From an uncultured beta proteobacterium (GTDB lineage Bacteria > Pseudomonadota > Gammaproteobacteria > Burkholderiales > Rhodocyclaceae), in the NCBI GenBank assembly GCA_903886975.1, contig CAISOB010000074.1, positions 1 to 64,000 of the forward strand: a stretch of DNA of 64,000 bases, written 5' to 3'. Positions within the stretch are counted from its first letter, which is position 1. Every line of letters begins with the position of its first letter. Below the pieces are notes generated by a model. The model saw only the letters and a program-made list of their open reading frames with translations, ran no database searches and had not been told where the DNA came from. The translations under genes were made by a program, and so were the position numbers. Below are positions 49,953 to 58,296 of the stretch, one piece after another.

Positions 49953-50582
49953 TCAGCCGCCGGCCGGCTTGTTGCCGCCGCCGGAGGGAGCTGGCGACGA
50001 GAAATCGACCCGCGGCGCAACCGAAATGGCCTTCTCGTTTTCGACGCTGAAATTCGCTTTGACCGTATAGCCGAACATCATCGCCGTCAAATTGTTCGGG
50101 AAGCTGCGCACCGACACGTTGTACGCCTCGACCGCCTTGACATAGCGATTACGCGCCACGGCGATGCGATTCTCGGTCCCTTCGAGCTGTGCCAACAGAT
50201 CGCGGAACGATTCATTGGCTTTCAGATTCGGATAGTTTTCGGCGACCACCAGCAAGCGCGACAGCGCGCTGGTGAGCCCGGCCTGCGCCTGCTGGAATTT
50301 GGCGAAGGCCTGCGGATCGTTGATCAGTTCAGGCGTCACCTGGATGCTGCCGACCTGCGCCCGCGCCTGCGTCACCTGGGTCAAAACGCCTTTCTCGTAG
50401 GCGGCATAGCCCTGGACGGTGCTGACCAGGTTGGGAACCAGATCGGCGCGCCGCTGATACTGGTTGATCACTTCCGACCACGCCGCCTTGACCGCCTCAT
50501 CACCGGTCTGAAAAGTGTTGTAGCCGCAGCCGGACAGCAGGCTGGCGAGAACGGCGAGGACGGCAAGAATCCGGATGCGCAT
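49953..50582 (-). CDS. LemA family lipoprotein
   Basis: A 209-residue LemA protein with a lipobox (LASLLSGC, Cys at about 19), so it is probably a lipoprotein. It has the helical LemA core with AAWSEVINQYQRRADLVPNLV and YPNLKANESFRDLLAQLEGTENRIAVAR, diagnostic for the family. LemA next to TPM proteins is a widely conserved pairing. The ATG has GGAGGAAG upstream. Confidence 0.93.
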   Translation of the reverse strand: MRIRILAVLAVLASLLSGCGYNTFQTGDEAVKAAWSEVINQYQRRADLVPNLVSTVQGYAAYEKGVLTQVTQARAQVGSIQVTPELINDPQAFAKFQQAQAGLTSALSRLLVVAENYPNLKANESFRDLLAQLEGTENRIAVARNRYVKAVEAYNVSVRSFPNNLTAMMFGYTVKANFSVENEKAISVAPRVDFSSPAPSGGGNKPAGG

Positions 50583-50651
50583 GACTACTTCCTCCATGAG
50601 GAATGAATTAAGACTGTTAATTGGCGTCGCCGGGCGAAATTGCAAGGCGGA

Positions 50652-51446
50652 TCATGACGACGCACTTGAATCCGCCGTCATCTCGCGCATCAGGGTGCGC
50701 GCACGGCACAGGTCTTCCCAAGCCTTGGACTTGTCCGGCAGGGTGCGCAGCAGATAAGCCGGATGGTAGGTGACGAGCACCGGAATCGACCGCTCGCCGT
50801 CGTGATAAGCCAAGGGCTTGCCGCGCAGGCTCGCCAGCGACCGCTCTTCGCCGAGCACCGCCTGCACCGCGGCGCGGCCGAGCAGGACGATCAGTTTCGG
50901 GGCAATCAGGGCGATCTGGCGTTTGAGGTAAGGCGCGCAGGCGGCCATTTCAGCGGCTTCCGGCGTGCGGTTGGCGGGCGGGCGGCATTTCACGGCGTTG
51001 GCGATATAAACGTCCTGGCCGCGCTTCAAAGCGATCGCCGCCAGCATCGCGTCGAGCAGTTTCCCGGCCTGGCCGACGAAGGGCTCGCCCTGCGCGTCCT
51101 CCTCGGCACCCGGAGCTTCACCGATGAACAGCCATTTCGCGGCCTCATCGCCGACGCCGGAAACGGCCTGCTTGCGTTGCGCGCATAGCCCGCAGGCGCG
51201 GCAAGCTGCAATGCTCTGTCGCAACGCGGCCCAATCGAACTGCGCGATTTCTGCTGCGCGCTGCGCGTCAGCAAGCGGTGGCGACGCGGCATTTTCGGGT
51301 CTGGCCATTTGCTCGCCCGGCGGCAGCGCCGCCGCGGTCGGCGCAGCGGCGTGCGATGCTTCTCGGGCGACGGCGGGCCGATCGCGCCGCTGCCACTGCG
51401 GCGACAAGCCCATCTCGTCAAGCATTTGTTTGCGGCTCAAGTTCAT
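50652..51446 (-). CDS. Uracil-DNA glycosylase, family 4 type
   Basis: A 264-residue Fe-S uracil-DNA glycosylase that removes uracil from DNA. It has the family 4 motif [24 protein letters not shown] (GEAPG and PFVGxAG), cluster cysteines in CRACGLC and CRPPANRTP and a further Cys in MAACAPYLK, and the C-terminal YHPAYLLR. A variable, probably disordered N-terminal part of about 75 residues precedes the domain. It overlaps rimI by 4 bases. This rimI-udg pairing is common in betaproteobacteria. Confidence 0.9.
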   Translation of the reverse strand: MNLSRKQMLDEMGLSPQWQRRDRPAVAREASHAAAPTAAALPPGEQMARPENAASPPLADAQRAAEIAQFDWAALRQSIAACRACGLCAQRKQAVSGVGDEAAKWLFIGEAPGAEEDAQGEPFVGQAGKLLDAMLAAIALKRGQDVYIANAVKCRPPANRTPEAAEMAACAPYLKRQIALIAPKLIVLLGRAAVQAVLGEERSLASLRGKPLAYHDGERSIPVLVTYHPAYLLRTLPDKSKAWEDLCRARTLMREMTADSSASS

Positions 51447-51919
51447 GCCGAGATCTCGTCGAGGTCATGCGTGAACACCAGGGCATCCTCACGGCCGGAC
51501 TCCGCCGGATAGTAATCGCGCCGCGTGGCAATCTGCTGGAACCCGAAATGGCGATACAGCGCCAAAGCTCTGGCATTCGACGGGCGCACCTCGAGCAGCA
51601 AGCGCTTCGCGCCGCCGGCGCGCGCCACCCACATGGCGTGATGCAGCAGCCGGGCGCCGACACCCGTTCGCTGATGCTTCTCGGCAACGCTGATCGTCAA
51701 GAGATGCGCGTCATCGACCGCCAGCATGACAACGAAATAGCCGCCGAGCTCGCCGCTGATACGGCATACCCAGCAACTGTATCCGCTCGCCATTGAGTCG
51801 GTGAAATTGCCCAGACCCCACGGGAAGGGACAGACGCGGTATTCGATACGCAGCACCTCGTTGAGGTCGCCGGCGTGCATTGGCAGTATTTCGATTTGCG
51901 GCTGGAGGACGGCGCTCAT
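51443..51919 (-). CDS. rimI: Ribosomal protein S18 alanine N-acetyltransferase
   Basis: A GNAT acetyltransferase of 158 residues. It has the acetyl-CoA loop [19 protein letters not shown] (QRTGVG) and the C-terminal [16 protein letters not shown] of RimI. It probably acetylates the N-terminus of S18. It overlaps the tsaB stop by one base and the glycosylase gene by 4; tsaB-rimI is a conserved pair. Confidence 0.92.
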   Translation of the reverse strand: MSAVLQPQIEILPMHAGDLNEVLRIEYRVCPFPWGLGNFTDSMASGYSCWVCRISGELGGYFVVMLAVDDAHLLTISVAEKHQRTGVGARLLHHAMWVARAGGAKRLLLEVRPSNARALALYRHFGFQQIATRRDYYPAESGREDALVFTHDLDEISA

Positions 51920-52596
51920 CAGGCCTTGCCCCCGACCGCGAGCCGCTCCAGCACAGTTTTCGCTACCTTGTCGCGCACATAGAGCGGCACGGCCTCCGCC
52001 GGATCGAGCCGCTCGCCGCGCTCATAACGCGCCATGGCAAGCCTTGCGACGGCCTCCGCAGTCGGCATCAATTCAGCTTGCCAGGCATCGACAAACGGAG
52101 ACAGCCGCTCGCGCAGCAGCGGGTAGACGGCAAGTCCATTGCCGCAGGCGAGCCAACCCGACGATTGCGGCAGGGGCACAGCCTCCGGCCGATAAACGCC
52201 GATCTCGCCCTGCTGCCGGCCATGCACGAAAGAACCGAAATACACTTCACCCATGCGCGCGTCGAGGGCGACGATGACGCGTTCGCCGCCGCTCGAGAGC
52301 GCCATGGCGTCGAGCGTGCCAACCGCGACGAGCGGCAAGTCATGAGCAAAAGCCAGGCCCTGCGCGACACCGCAAGCCACGCGCAATCCCGTAAAGGAAC
52401 CCGGGCCACTGGCGAAGGCGATGGCATCGAGATCGGCAAAGCCGACGCGCGCCTCGCTGAGAATCGCTGCGGCAAGGGGCAGCAGGGTTTCGGAATTCGA
52501 CAGGCCAGGCGGACAGTTGCGCGCGATCAGCTCGCCGCCGTGCCAAAGCGCAATGGAACCGGGATCGGTCGACGTTTCAAGGGCCAGGAGATTCAT
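51919..52596 (-). CDS. tsaB: tRNA t6A biosynthesis protein TsaB
   Basis: Partner of TsaD in making threonylcarbamoyl-adenosine 37 in tRNA. The 225-residue ASKHA-fold protein begins NLLALETSTDPGSIAL and has the conserved ASGPGSFTGLRVACGVAQGLA. The C-terminal half is shorter and variable, as usual. An AAGGAGG box lies 14 bases before the ATG and supports the start; a TAGAAT between box and ATG is probably coincidental. Confidence 0.95.
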   Translation of the reverse strand: MNLLALETSTDPGSIALWHGGELIARNCPPGLSNSETLLPLAAAILSEARVGFADLDAIAFASGPGSFTGLRVACGVAQGLAFAHDLPLVAVGTLDAMALSSGGERVIVALDARMGEVYFGSFVHGRQQGEIGVYRPEAVPLPQSSGWLACGNGLAVYPLLRERLSPFVDAWQAELMPTAEAVARLAMARYERGERLDPAEAVPLYVRDKVAKTVLERLAVGGKA

Positions 52597-52709
52597 CGCG
52601 CGTATTCTACCCTCCTTGCCCCTAAGCTTGGCTGGGTTCAGGTGCGGCCAGGGCAATCGCGCTTGCGAAAGTCGCGAAGTCTACGCCGGGGAACGCAGTT
52701 CCTGCCTGA

Positions 52710-53474
52710 CTATTCCTTTTCCCGCCAGATCAGCGCAGCCATGCGGCCGGTTGTGCCGTCGCGGCGATAGGAAAAGAAGCGCTCCTCTTCGCACACCGTG
52801 CAATATTCGCCGCCGTAGATCGCCTTGACGCCGAGGCGGGCCAGGCTCTGCTGCGCAAGCAGGTAAATATTGGCCAGCCATTTGTCCGACGGCAAGGCCG
52901 TAAAAGCCGCATCGGCCTGCGCATCGGCCGCAACAAACGCGGCGCGGACCTCGCTGCCGACTTCGAAGGCTTGCGGGCCGATCGCCGGTCCGAAATAGGC
53001 GAGCATTTCGGCGGGGGGCAGCCGCATCGCGGCGACCGTGTGCACCAGGATGCCGGCGAGCAATCCGCGCCAGCCGGCGTGCGCCGCCGCGACGACGCTC
53101 CCGGCCTGATCGCAGAGCAGCACCGGCAGACAATCGGCGATGAGCACGGCACAGATTTTGTGCGTCGAACGGGCAATAGCAGCATCCGCGTCGGGCGGCG
53201 CGCCGTCCGTCGCTGCGGTGTCGGCATCGATCGCACCCACGCCATGTTTTTGATTGAGCCACAACGGTAGCGCTGGCAGGCTAACAGCCAGGCGGCGCCG
53301 ATTTTCCGCAACATGGGCCGGATCGTCGCCGACATGGGCGCCGAGGTTGAAGCTCGCGTAAGCGCCGCCACTCACGCCGCCCCGGCGCGTCGTCACCAGG
53401 CTGCGCACATTCGGCGGCGCTGGCCAGTCAGGAATAATCCAGTCCTCACTGCTCACAATCGTCCTCGTCTTCAT
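52710..53474 (-). CDS. pgeF: Peptidoglycan editing factor / purine nucleoside phosphorylase (laccase-domain YfiH family)
   Basis: A 254-residue DUF152 (YfiH) protein with a zinc site formed by NQKHG, IADCLPVLL and AAHAGWRGLLAGI. E. coli PgeF helps keep L-Ser out of peptidoglycan, and relatives show purine nucleoside phosphorylase activity. It starts at the ATG of MKTRTIVSSEDW, overlapping rluD by 29 bases. An rluD-pgeF pair next to bamD is the common proteobacterial order. Confidence 0.92.
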   Translation of the reverse strand: MKTRTIVSSEDWIIPDWPAPPNVRSLVTTRRGGVSGGAYASFNLGAHVGDDPAHVAENRRRLAVSLPALPLWLNQKHGVGAIDADTAATDGAPPDADAAIARSTHKICAVLIADCLPVLLCDQAGSVVAAAHAGWRGLLAGILVHTVAAMRLPPAEMLAYFGPAIGPQAFEVGSEVRAAFVAADAQADAAFTALPSDKWLANIYLLAQQSLARLGVKAIYGGEYCTVCEEERFFSYRRDGTTGRMAALIWREKE

Positions 53475-54579
53475 CGTCTCGCTCAACGTCGCCATCGCCG
53501 CGGACATAAATCACTTCCGGACCGCCCTCGAGATCCTCGTCCCAGTCGTCATCTTCGTCGACGGCCGAGAGCACGGCGAGGGCCCGCAAGCGTGCGGTTT
53601 CAATCAGTCTGGCCATGTCGTCGGGCAATCGGGATTTCCACAGCATGGCCTTGCCGGTCGCCGGGTGCACCAGCCCGAGGCGGCGGGCGTGCAGTGCCTG
53701 CCGTTCGAACGCCGGGCCGACCGGCACACGGCTGGGCCCACCGCCGTAGACCGGATCGCCCACCAGCGGATGGCCGATCGACGTCAGGTGCACACGAATC
53801 TGGTGCGTGCGACCGGTTTCGAGCGCGCATTCGACGAGCGTGCAATCGACAAAGCGTTCGACAACGCGGAAATGCGTTCGCGCCGATTTACCGCTCTTGA
53901 CGATCGCCATTTTTGTGCGCTGCGTCGGATGGCGGCCGATCGGGGCATCGACAGTTCCGCCGCGTTCAAGCTGGCCGCGCACCAGCGCCTGATAGTAGCG
54001 CTTGACCGTGTGCGCCTGCAGTTGGCGCACTAGGTCGGTCTGCACTACGAGCGTGCGGGCAACGACCATGAGACCGGTCGTATCTTTGTCGAGGCGGTGG
54101 ACGATGCCGGCGCGCGGCACGTTCTCGAGTTCCGGCGCGTAGTAGAGCAGCGCGTTGAGCAAAGTACCGCTGGCGTTGCCGCTGCCCGGATGGACGACCA
54201 GGCCGGCTGGCTTGTCGAGAACGATCAGCGCGTCATCCTCATGCACGATATTGAGCGCGATCGCTTCCGGCAATGAAGACAGCGTGCCTTTGTCGGGCGC
54301 TTGGCTGCATTCGATGCGTTCGCCTCCCCATAGCTTCTGTTTCGGTTCGCGGGCGACCACCCCGCCGACGGCGACCTGCCCTTCGCGTATCCAGTGCTGC
54401 AACCGGGTACGCGAGTGCTGCGGCTGCAGGCGTGCCAGAATGGCATCCAGACGCTGCCCTGCGCATTCGACGGGAACGCTCAGAGCGAGCCGGGGGTTTG
54501 CGCTATAATCGCTGCGCTCGGCGCTCTCCCCGATCGCGTCCTTGGATGGTGTGACTTTTTTCAGTGGATCTTTCATCAT
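53446..54579 (-). CDS. rluD: 23S rRNA pseudouridine synthase RluD
   Basis: Makes pseudouridines at positions 1911/1915/1917 of 23S rRNA helix 69. The 377-residue RluA-family protein has an N-terminal S4 domain (ALSVPVECAGQRLDAILA onward, about 30-95), the catalytic Asp motif GIVHRLDKDTTGLMVVA and ETGRTHQIRVHL. It also has an unusual acidic C-terminal tail of about 45 residues rich in Asp and Glu. The start ATG (54579 or 54576) overlaps the divergent bamD start codon. Confidence 0.94.
   Translation of the reverse strand: MMKDPLKKVTPSKDAIGESAERSDYSANPRLALSVPVECAGQRLDAILARLQPQHSRTRLQHWIREGQVAVGGVVAREPKQKLWGGERIECSQAPDKGTLSSLPEAIALNIVHEDDALIVLDKPAGLVVHPGSGNASGTLLNALLYYAPELENVPRAGIVHRLDKDTTGLMVVARTLVVQTDLVRQLQAHTVKRYYQALVRGQLERGGTVDAPIGRHPTQRTKMAIVKSGKSARTHFRVVERFVDCTLVECALETGRTHQIRVHLTSIGHPLVGDPVYGGGPSRVPVGPAFERQALHARRLGLVHPATGKAMLWKSRLPDDMARLIETARLRALAVLSAVDEDDDWDEDLEGGPEVIYVRGDGDVERDDEDEDDCEQ
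54504..54509 (+). promoter_or_regulatory. -10 element for bamD inside rluD
   Basis: An exact TATAAT lies 69 bases before the bamD ATG, within the 5' coding part of the divergent rluD. The bamD leader would thus be antisense to the first 20 codons of rluD. No good -35 is visible. Confidence 0.4.
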
Positions 54580-55372
54580 GCGTAGTTTAGCGGTTATCGC
54601 AGCGCTTTTCCTCGCCACGCTCGTCGCCGGATGCGGACTCCTGCCCGAAGTGAAGGACGAAACCGTCGGCTGGTCGGCCAACAAGCTCTACACGGAGGCC
54701 AAGGAAAATCTGAACGACGGCGGCTATGAAACGGCGATCAAGTATTTCGAAAAACTCGAATCGCGTTATCCCTACGGCCGTTTCGCCCAGCAGGCCCAGA
54801 TCGACATCGCCTACGCCTACTGGAAATCGAACGAACCTGCATCCGCAGTAGCCGCCTGCGATCGCTTCATCAAGCTGCATCCGAATCACCCGAACGTCGA
54901 CTATGTCTACTATCTGCGCGGCCTGGTGAATTTCAACGAAGACCAGGGTCTGCTCGGCCAAATCAGCCGGCAGGACATGACTGAACGCGATCCGAAAGGC
55001 GCACGCGAATCCTTCGACGCTTTCAGGGAACTCGTGACCCGTTATCCCGACAGCAAATACGCGCCGGACGCCATTTTGCGCATGAAGTATCTGGTCAATT
55101 CTCTGGCTCTGCTCGAGGTGCACGTCGCCCGCTACTACATGAAGCGCAACGCCTATGTTGCGGCGGTCAATCGCGCGCAGTACGCCTTGAAGAACTATCC
55201 GGAAGCGCCGGCCACCGAGGAAGCCTTGTTCATCATGGTCAAGGCTTACGACTTGATGGGCATGAACGACCTGCGCGACGACATCGAGCGCGTGATGCGC
55301 AAGAACTACCCGAACAGCGAGTATTACACGCGCGGTCTCGAGCGCAAAGAGCCGTGGTGGAAGCTGTGGTAG
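54578..55372 (+). CDS. bamD: Outer membrane assembly lipoprotein BamD
   Basis: The essential lipoprotein of the BAM complex. The 264-residue precursor has a lipobox LATLVAGC (Cys about 19) and then five TPR-like helical repeats (starting LYTEAKENLNDGGYETAIKYFEKLESRYPYG, of which GGYETAIKYFEKLE is typical; later YYMKRNAYVAAVNRAQYALKNYP). The start was set at the signal peptide MRSLAVIAALF; 12 upstream codons are not part of the gene. BamA is encoded at 11673. Confidence 0.96.
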   Translation: MRSLAVIAALFLATLVAGCGLLPEVKDETVGWSANKLYTEAKENLNDGGYETAIKYFEKLESRYPYGRFAQQAQIDIAYAYWKSNEPASAVAACDRFIKLHPNHPNVDYVYYLRGLVNFNEDQGLLGQISRQDMTERDPKGARESFDAFRELVTRYPDSKYAPDAILRMKYLVNSLALLEVHVARYYMKRNAYVAAVNRAQYALKNYPEAPATEEALFIMVKAYDLMGMNDLRDDIERVMRKNYPNSEYYTRGLERKEPWWKLW

Positions 55373-55386
55373 CCCATCTGAATAAA

Positions 55387-55409
55387 CGCGCCGCACGCTG
55401 TCCGGCGCG
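55387..55409. terminator. Possible hairpin terminator between bamD and the kinase gene
   Basis: CGCGCCG (55387-55393) pairs with CGGCGCG (55403-55409) around a 9-base loop in the 38-base gap between two convergent genes. No T-tract follows on either strand, so termination by this hairpin alone is uncertain. Confidence 0.35.
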
Positions 55410-55410
55410 C

Positions 55411-57816
55411 TCAACTCGATTGCTTGATCGCCAGTAGCGCCTGATTGCGCAGCGTGCGCAGCAGCGACAATTCCTTCTCCGAAATCACGATTTCGCCGGC
55501 GCGTTCGCAGTCGGCATAAATCATCGCAACCGGATTCGTCTTGATGCACAGCGGAAAGATGAGGAAGGTGCCGGCGTTGACCCCCTTGCGGAACCATGCC
55601 GGGATGCGCGGTGCGATCTTGGCCTCGTTGGTATCGCTGATCAGGATATCGACGCCCTTGGACAGGGCGGCATGGAATATATCGGGCGTGAATAGCAGCG
55701 GAAAATTGAAGCGCCGCGTGATTTCAACCGCGTCCGGCCCGAAGCCGAAACGCCCGAGCATCGAATTGTTGCCGGCGTCGCGCACGCACAGGATGACGCG
55801 CTTGAAACCCTTGGCGCGGTACATTGTTTCAAGGATGATGCGCAGCACATCATTGAGTTTGAAATCTTCGACCAGGGTATTGCTGATGTCCTGAATTCCG
55901 GCCATCAGGATGACTTCGGAGTTGCCGACTTCGCTGCTTGCCTCCGTTTCGCCCTCGCCAACCGGACTGCCTGGAGCCCCGGCCGGAACGACATCGGAAA
56001 GCACGGCATCGGCGCCATCACCATCATCGGCTCGCTGCGCCTGCGCAGATGCCGCCGTGCTTGGCCTGTCGCTCCACGACTTGATCAGCCGGCCTAAGTT
56101 CGACTGCTTGAGGTTGATGCCGATGATCTTGGCGAATTGCGCAATCTTGTGAAACGATTGCTCCATCGTCTCGCGCAAAACCTGCTCGCTGAGCGCAATA
56201 TTCTCGCCAAAGCGTTCCTTGAGCTTGCGTATTTCCTTCGCCCTTTGCTCGGGCGCGACCTCCGCAATCATCGCGCACAGCGCATTGGAAAACGCCGCCA
56301 GGACACGCATGCGTTCCTCGACGGTATTGGCCTTGCGCACATTGCCCGGCGGCAGCTTGCGCATGCTGTTGACGATGAGGCTGGGGAAGCCCCAGCTGCG
56401 CGCGATGCCGATGCCGAGGTCCTCGAAGGAAATGCCGAGCACCTGCATCGCCGCAGCTTCCTCGGTGCACGGTTTCTGCTCGATCAGGCGCTTGATTTTT
56501 TCGTTTTCTTCGGGGAAATAATACTGGCTGAGCAGACGCCCGAGGTTGTGGAACATCGCGCAGATGAACACCTGCTCGATTTCGCGCGACGAGGACCTTT
56601 CGGCAATGTCCTTGGCCAGCGTTCCGGCCAGGTAGGCGTGCAGGAATTCCTCCTTGAGATGGCTCGCATTGCCCTTGTTCTGCAGGTGCTCGAAGATCAT
56701 CACCGTAATCGCGATGTTGCGCACGGAGTCGAAGCCGAGCACCAGCACGGCGCGTGAAATCGTGCTGATATTGCCGCCGCCTGCCTGCCGGTAATGCACC
56801 GAATTGACGAGGCGCAGGATCTTGTTGGTCAGCGAGAAATCCTTGAGGATCGAATTGGACAGGTTGGCGACGCTTTCCTTGTCGGAACCGGTGATCTTGT
56901 TGATCGTGCTGACCGATTCCGACAAGGCCGGAAAATCGCTCTGGTGCCGCATGCGGCGCAACAGAAAATCGATGGTGCTTTGTTTGGCATCGGCGGAACC
57001 GACGGGATCGGCCGGCTCAAGATAGCTATCGAGCGCCTCACGCATACTGACGATGCTCGCGAAACGCTGCTCGGGATTGCGCGCGAGGGCCTTGTAGAGG
57101 ATGCTGGCCAGTTGATCGTCGATGGCGCCGGCGGCCGATTTCGGCAAGGCGATATCTTCGTTGCAGATGCGGTTCATGACTTCAAGGAAGTTATTTCCGC
57201 TAATCGCCCTTTTTCCGGTCAGCATTTCGTAAAACACCAGGCCCGCCGAAAAGACGTCGCTGCGTTCGCCGCTTTGCCGCTGCCCGATATATTCAGGCGC
57301 CATATACACCGGCGAACCCATGAACGCTTCGCCGTCATTTGACTGCGACTCGCCACGCGCGGCGATGCCGAAATCCATGACGCGCGGTGTTCCGTCCGCA
57401 TCGATCAGGATATTGCTCGGCTTTAGATCGCGGTGGATGATGCCCGCGGCATGAGCGTGGGCAATCGCGTCGAGCACCGGGTGCACGATGGCGATCGCTT
57501 GCACTGGCGACAGCTGGCCGTTGGTTTTCAGGTAATCGCTGAGGTTCTGACCTGGGACAAACTCGAAAACGAGATAGATGTCGCCACCCTCTTCACCAGC
57601 CTCGAATATCGGGACGATATTCGGATGGCGCAACTGGCTGACCATCCGCGCTTCGGAAAGCAGCTGCTGATTTTTCAGTGCATCGGCGCGCGCAAAGTGC
57701 AGGGTCTTGATCGCCACCTCGCGTTGCAGATGCGGATCGCGCGCGAGATAAACGACGCTCTGGGCGCCTCGGCCCAATTCGCGGATGATCTCGAAGCGGC
57801 CAATCTGCTCGTTCAT
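55411..57816 (-). CDS. Serine/threonine protein kinase with HDOD and GAF domains
   Basis: An 801-residue multidomain signalling protein. Residues 1-265 are a complete Hanks-type kinase: glycine loop GRGAQSVV, lysine K37 (VAIKTL), HRDLKPSN with D130, DFG at 148-150 and a YMAPEY segment. Residues about 290-520 form an HDOD domain (FPALSESVSTINKI, ILRLVNSV, MFHNLGRLL with the HD pair degenerate). A variable linker (about 590-640) precedes a GAF domain (about 645-795; ISNTLVEDFKLNDVLRIIL). No membrane segment was seen, so it is cytoplasmic. Such a protein could link a ligand bound by GAF to kinase output; substrates are unknown. The gene sits in a unit with DUF3293, rmuC and DUF748. Confidence 0.92.
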   Translation of the reverse strand: MNEQIGRFEIIRELGRGAQSVVYLARDPHLQREVAIKTLHFARADALKNQQLLSEARMVSQLRHPNIVPIFEAGEEGGDIYLVFEFVPGQNLSDYLKTNGQLSPVQAIAIVHPVLDAIAHAHAAGIIHRDLKPSNILIDADGTPRVMDFGIAARGESQSNDGEAFMGSPVYMAPEYIGQRQSGERSDVFSAGLVFYEMLTGKRAISGNNFLEVMNRICNEDIALPKSAAGAIDDQLASILYKALARNPEQRFASIVSMREALDSYLEPADPVGSADAKQSTIDFLLRRMRHQSDFPALSESVSTINKITGSDKESVANLSNSILKDFSLTNKILRLVNSVHYRQAGGGNISTISRAVLVLGFDSVRNIAITVMIFEHLQNKGNASHLKEEFLHAYLAGTLAKDIAERSSSREIEQVFICAMFHNLGRLLSQYYFPEENEKIKRLIEQKPCTEEAAAMQVLGISFEDLGIGIARSWGFPSLIVNSMRKLPPGNVRKANTVEERMRVLAAFSNALCAMIAEVAPEQRAKEIRKLKERFGENIALSEQVLRETMEQSFHKIAQFAKIIGINLKQSNLGRLIKSWSDRPSTAASAQAQRADDGDGADAVLSDVVPAGAPGSPVGEGETEASSEVGNSEVILMAGIQDISNTLVEDFKLNDVLRIILETMYRAKGFKRVILCVRDAGNNSMLGRFGFGPDAVEITRRFNFPLLFTPDIFHAALSKGVDILISDTNEAKIAPRIPAWFRKGVNAGTFLIFPLCIKTNPVAMIYADCERAGEIVISEKELSLLRTLRNQALLAIKQSS

Positions 57817-57873
57817 TGCGCTCGTCCCTCCGATTCCGTCCTTATTTTACCGCAATGCCGATTGCATATTGCA

Positions 57874-58296
57874 CTAGCTCACTTGCTGCACATAGATAAG
57901 TCGTGGCACATCCTCGATGTTGCCACAAATAAAGGCCAGTTGAGAAAACTCCGCGGCCAACTCGCGCACCGCCTCTTCCCTCACGTGCAGCAGGAGAAAC
58001 CCGGGCTCGGCCGGCCAGGCACCGTTGCCGGCAAGACTGCAGGCCGGCACGAAGGACAACGCGAGTTCCTCCAGGCGTTCGCGCAAACGTTGCTGGCGTT
58101 GCGCGTTCCCGCCATCGTCGCGGACAGCGCCCGGATTGCACGCGGTCAGCACGCCCCAGCATGAGATATTCCGGCGGCGCAAGAACGCCGCGAACGCGCT
58201 GTTGGCGACCCCGATGCGCAGATCGAAAGCCCCGTCGGCAGTGTGCACGCGATAGGTCGTCGCCCGGAAAGCGGCGTCGAGGGTTTGCGCGTTCAT
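57874..58296 (-). CDS. DUF3293 domain protein
   Basis: A 140-residue protein matching DUF3293, with the typical ATTYRVHTADGAFDLRIGV start and WGVLTACNPGA motif in the centre. The function is unknown. The ATG overlaps the rmuC stop as ATGA, so it is translated together with rmuC. The kinase gene begins 57 bases after its stop. Confidence 0.87.
   Translation of the reverse strand: MNAQTLDAAFRATTYRVHTADGAFDLRIGVANSAFAAFLRRRNISCWGVLTACNPGAVRDDGGNAQRQQRLRERLEELALSFVPACSLAGNGAWPAEPGFLLLHVREEAVRELAAEFSQLAFICGNIEDVPRLIYVQQVS

Noticed and set aside
52596..52609. Leaderless transcript for tsaB, because TAGAAT lies 7 bases before the ATG
   Set aside because: A strong AAGGAGG box lies upstream of the hexamer and would be lost from a leaderless mRNA, so the hexamer is probably chance.
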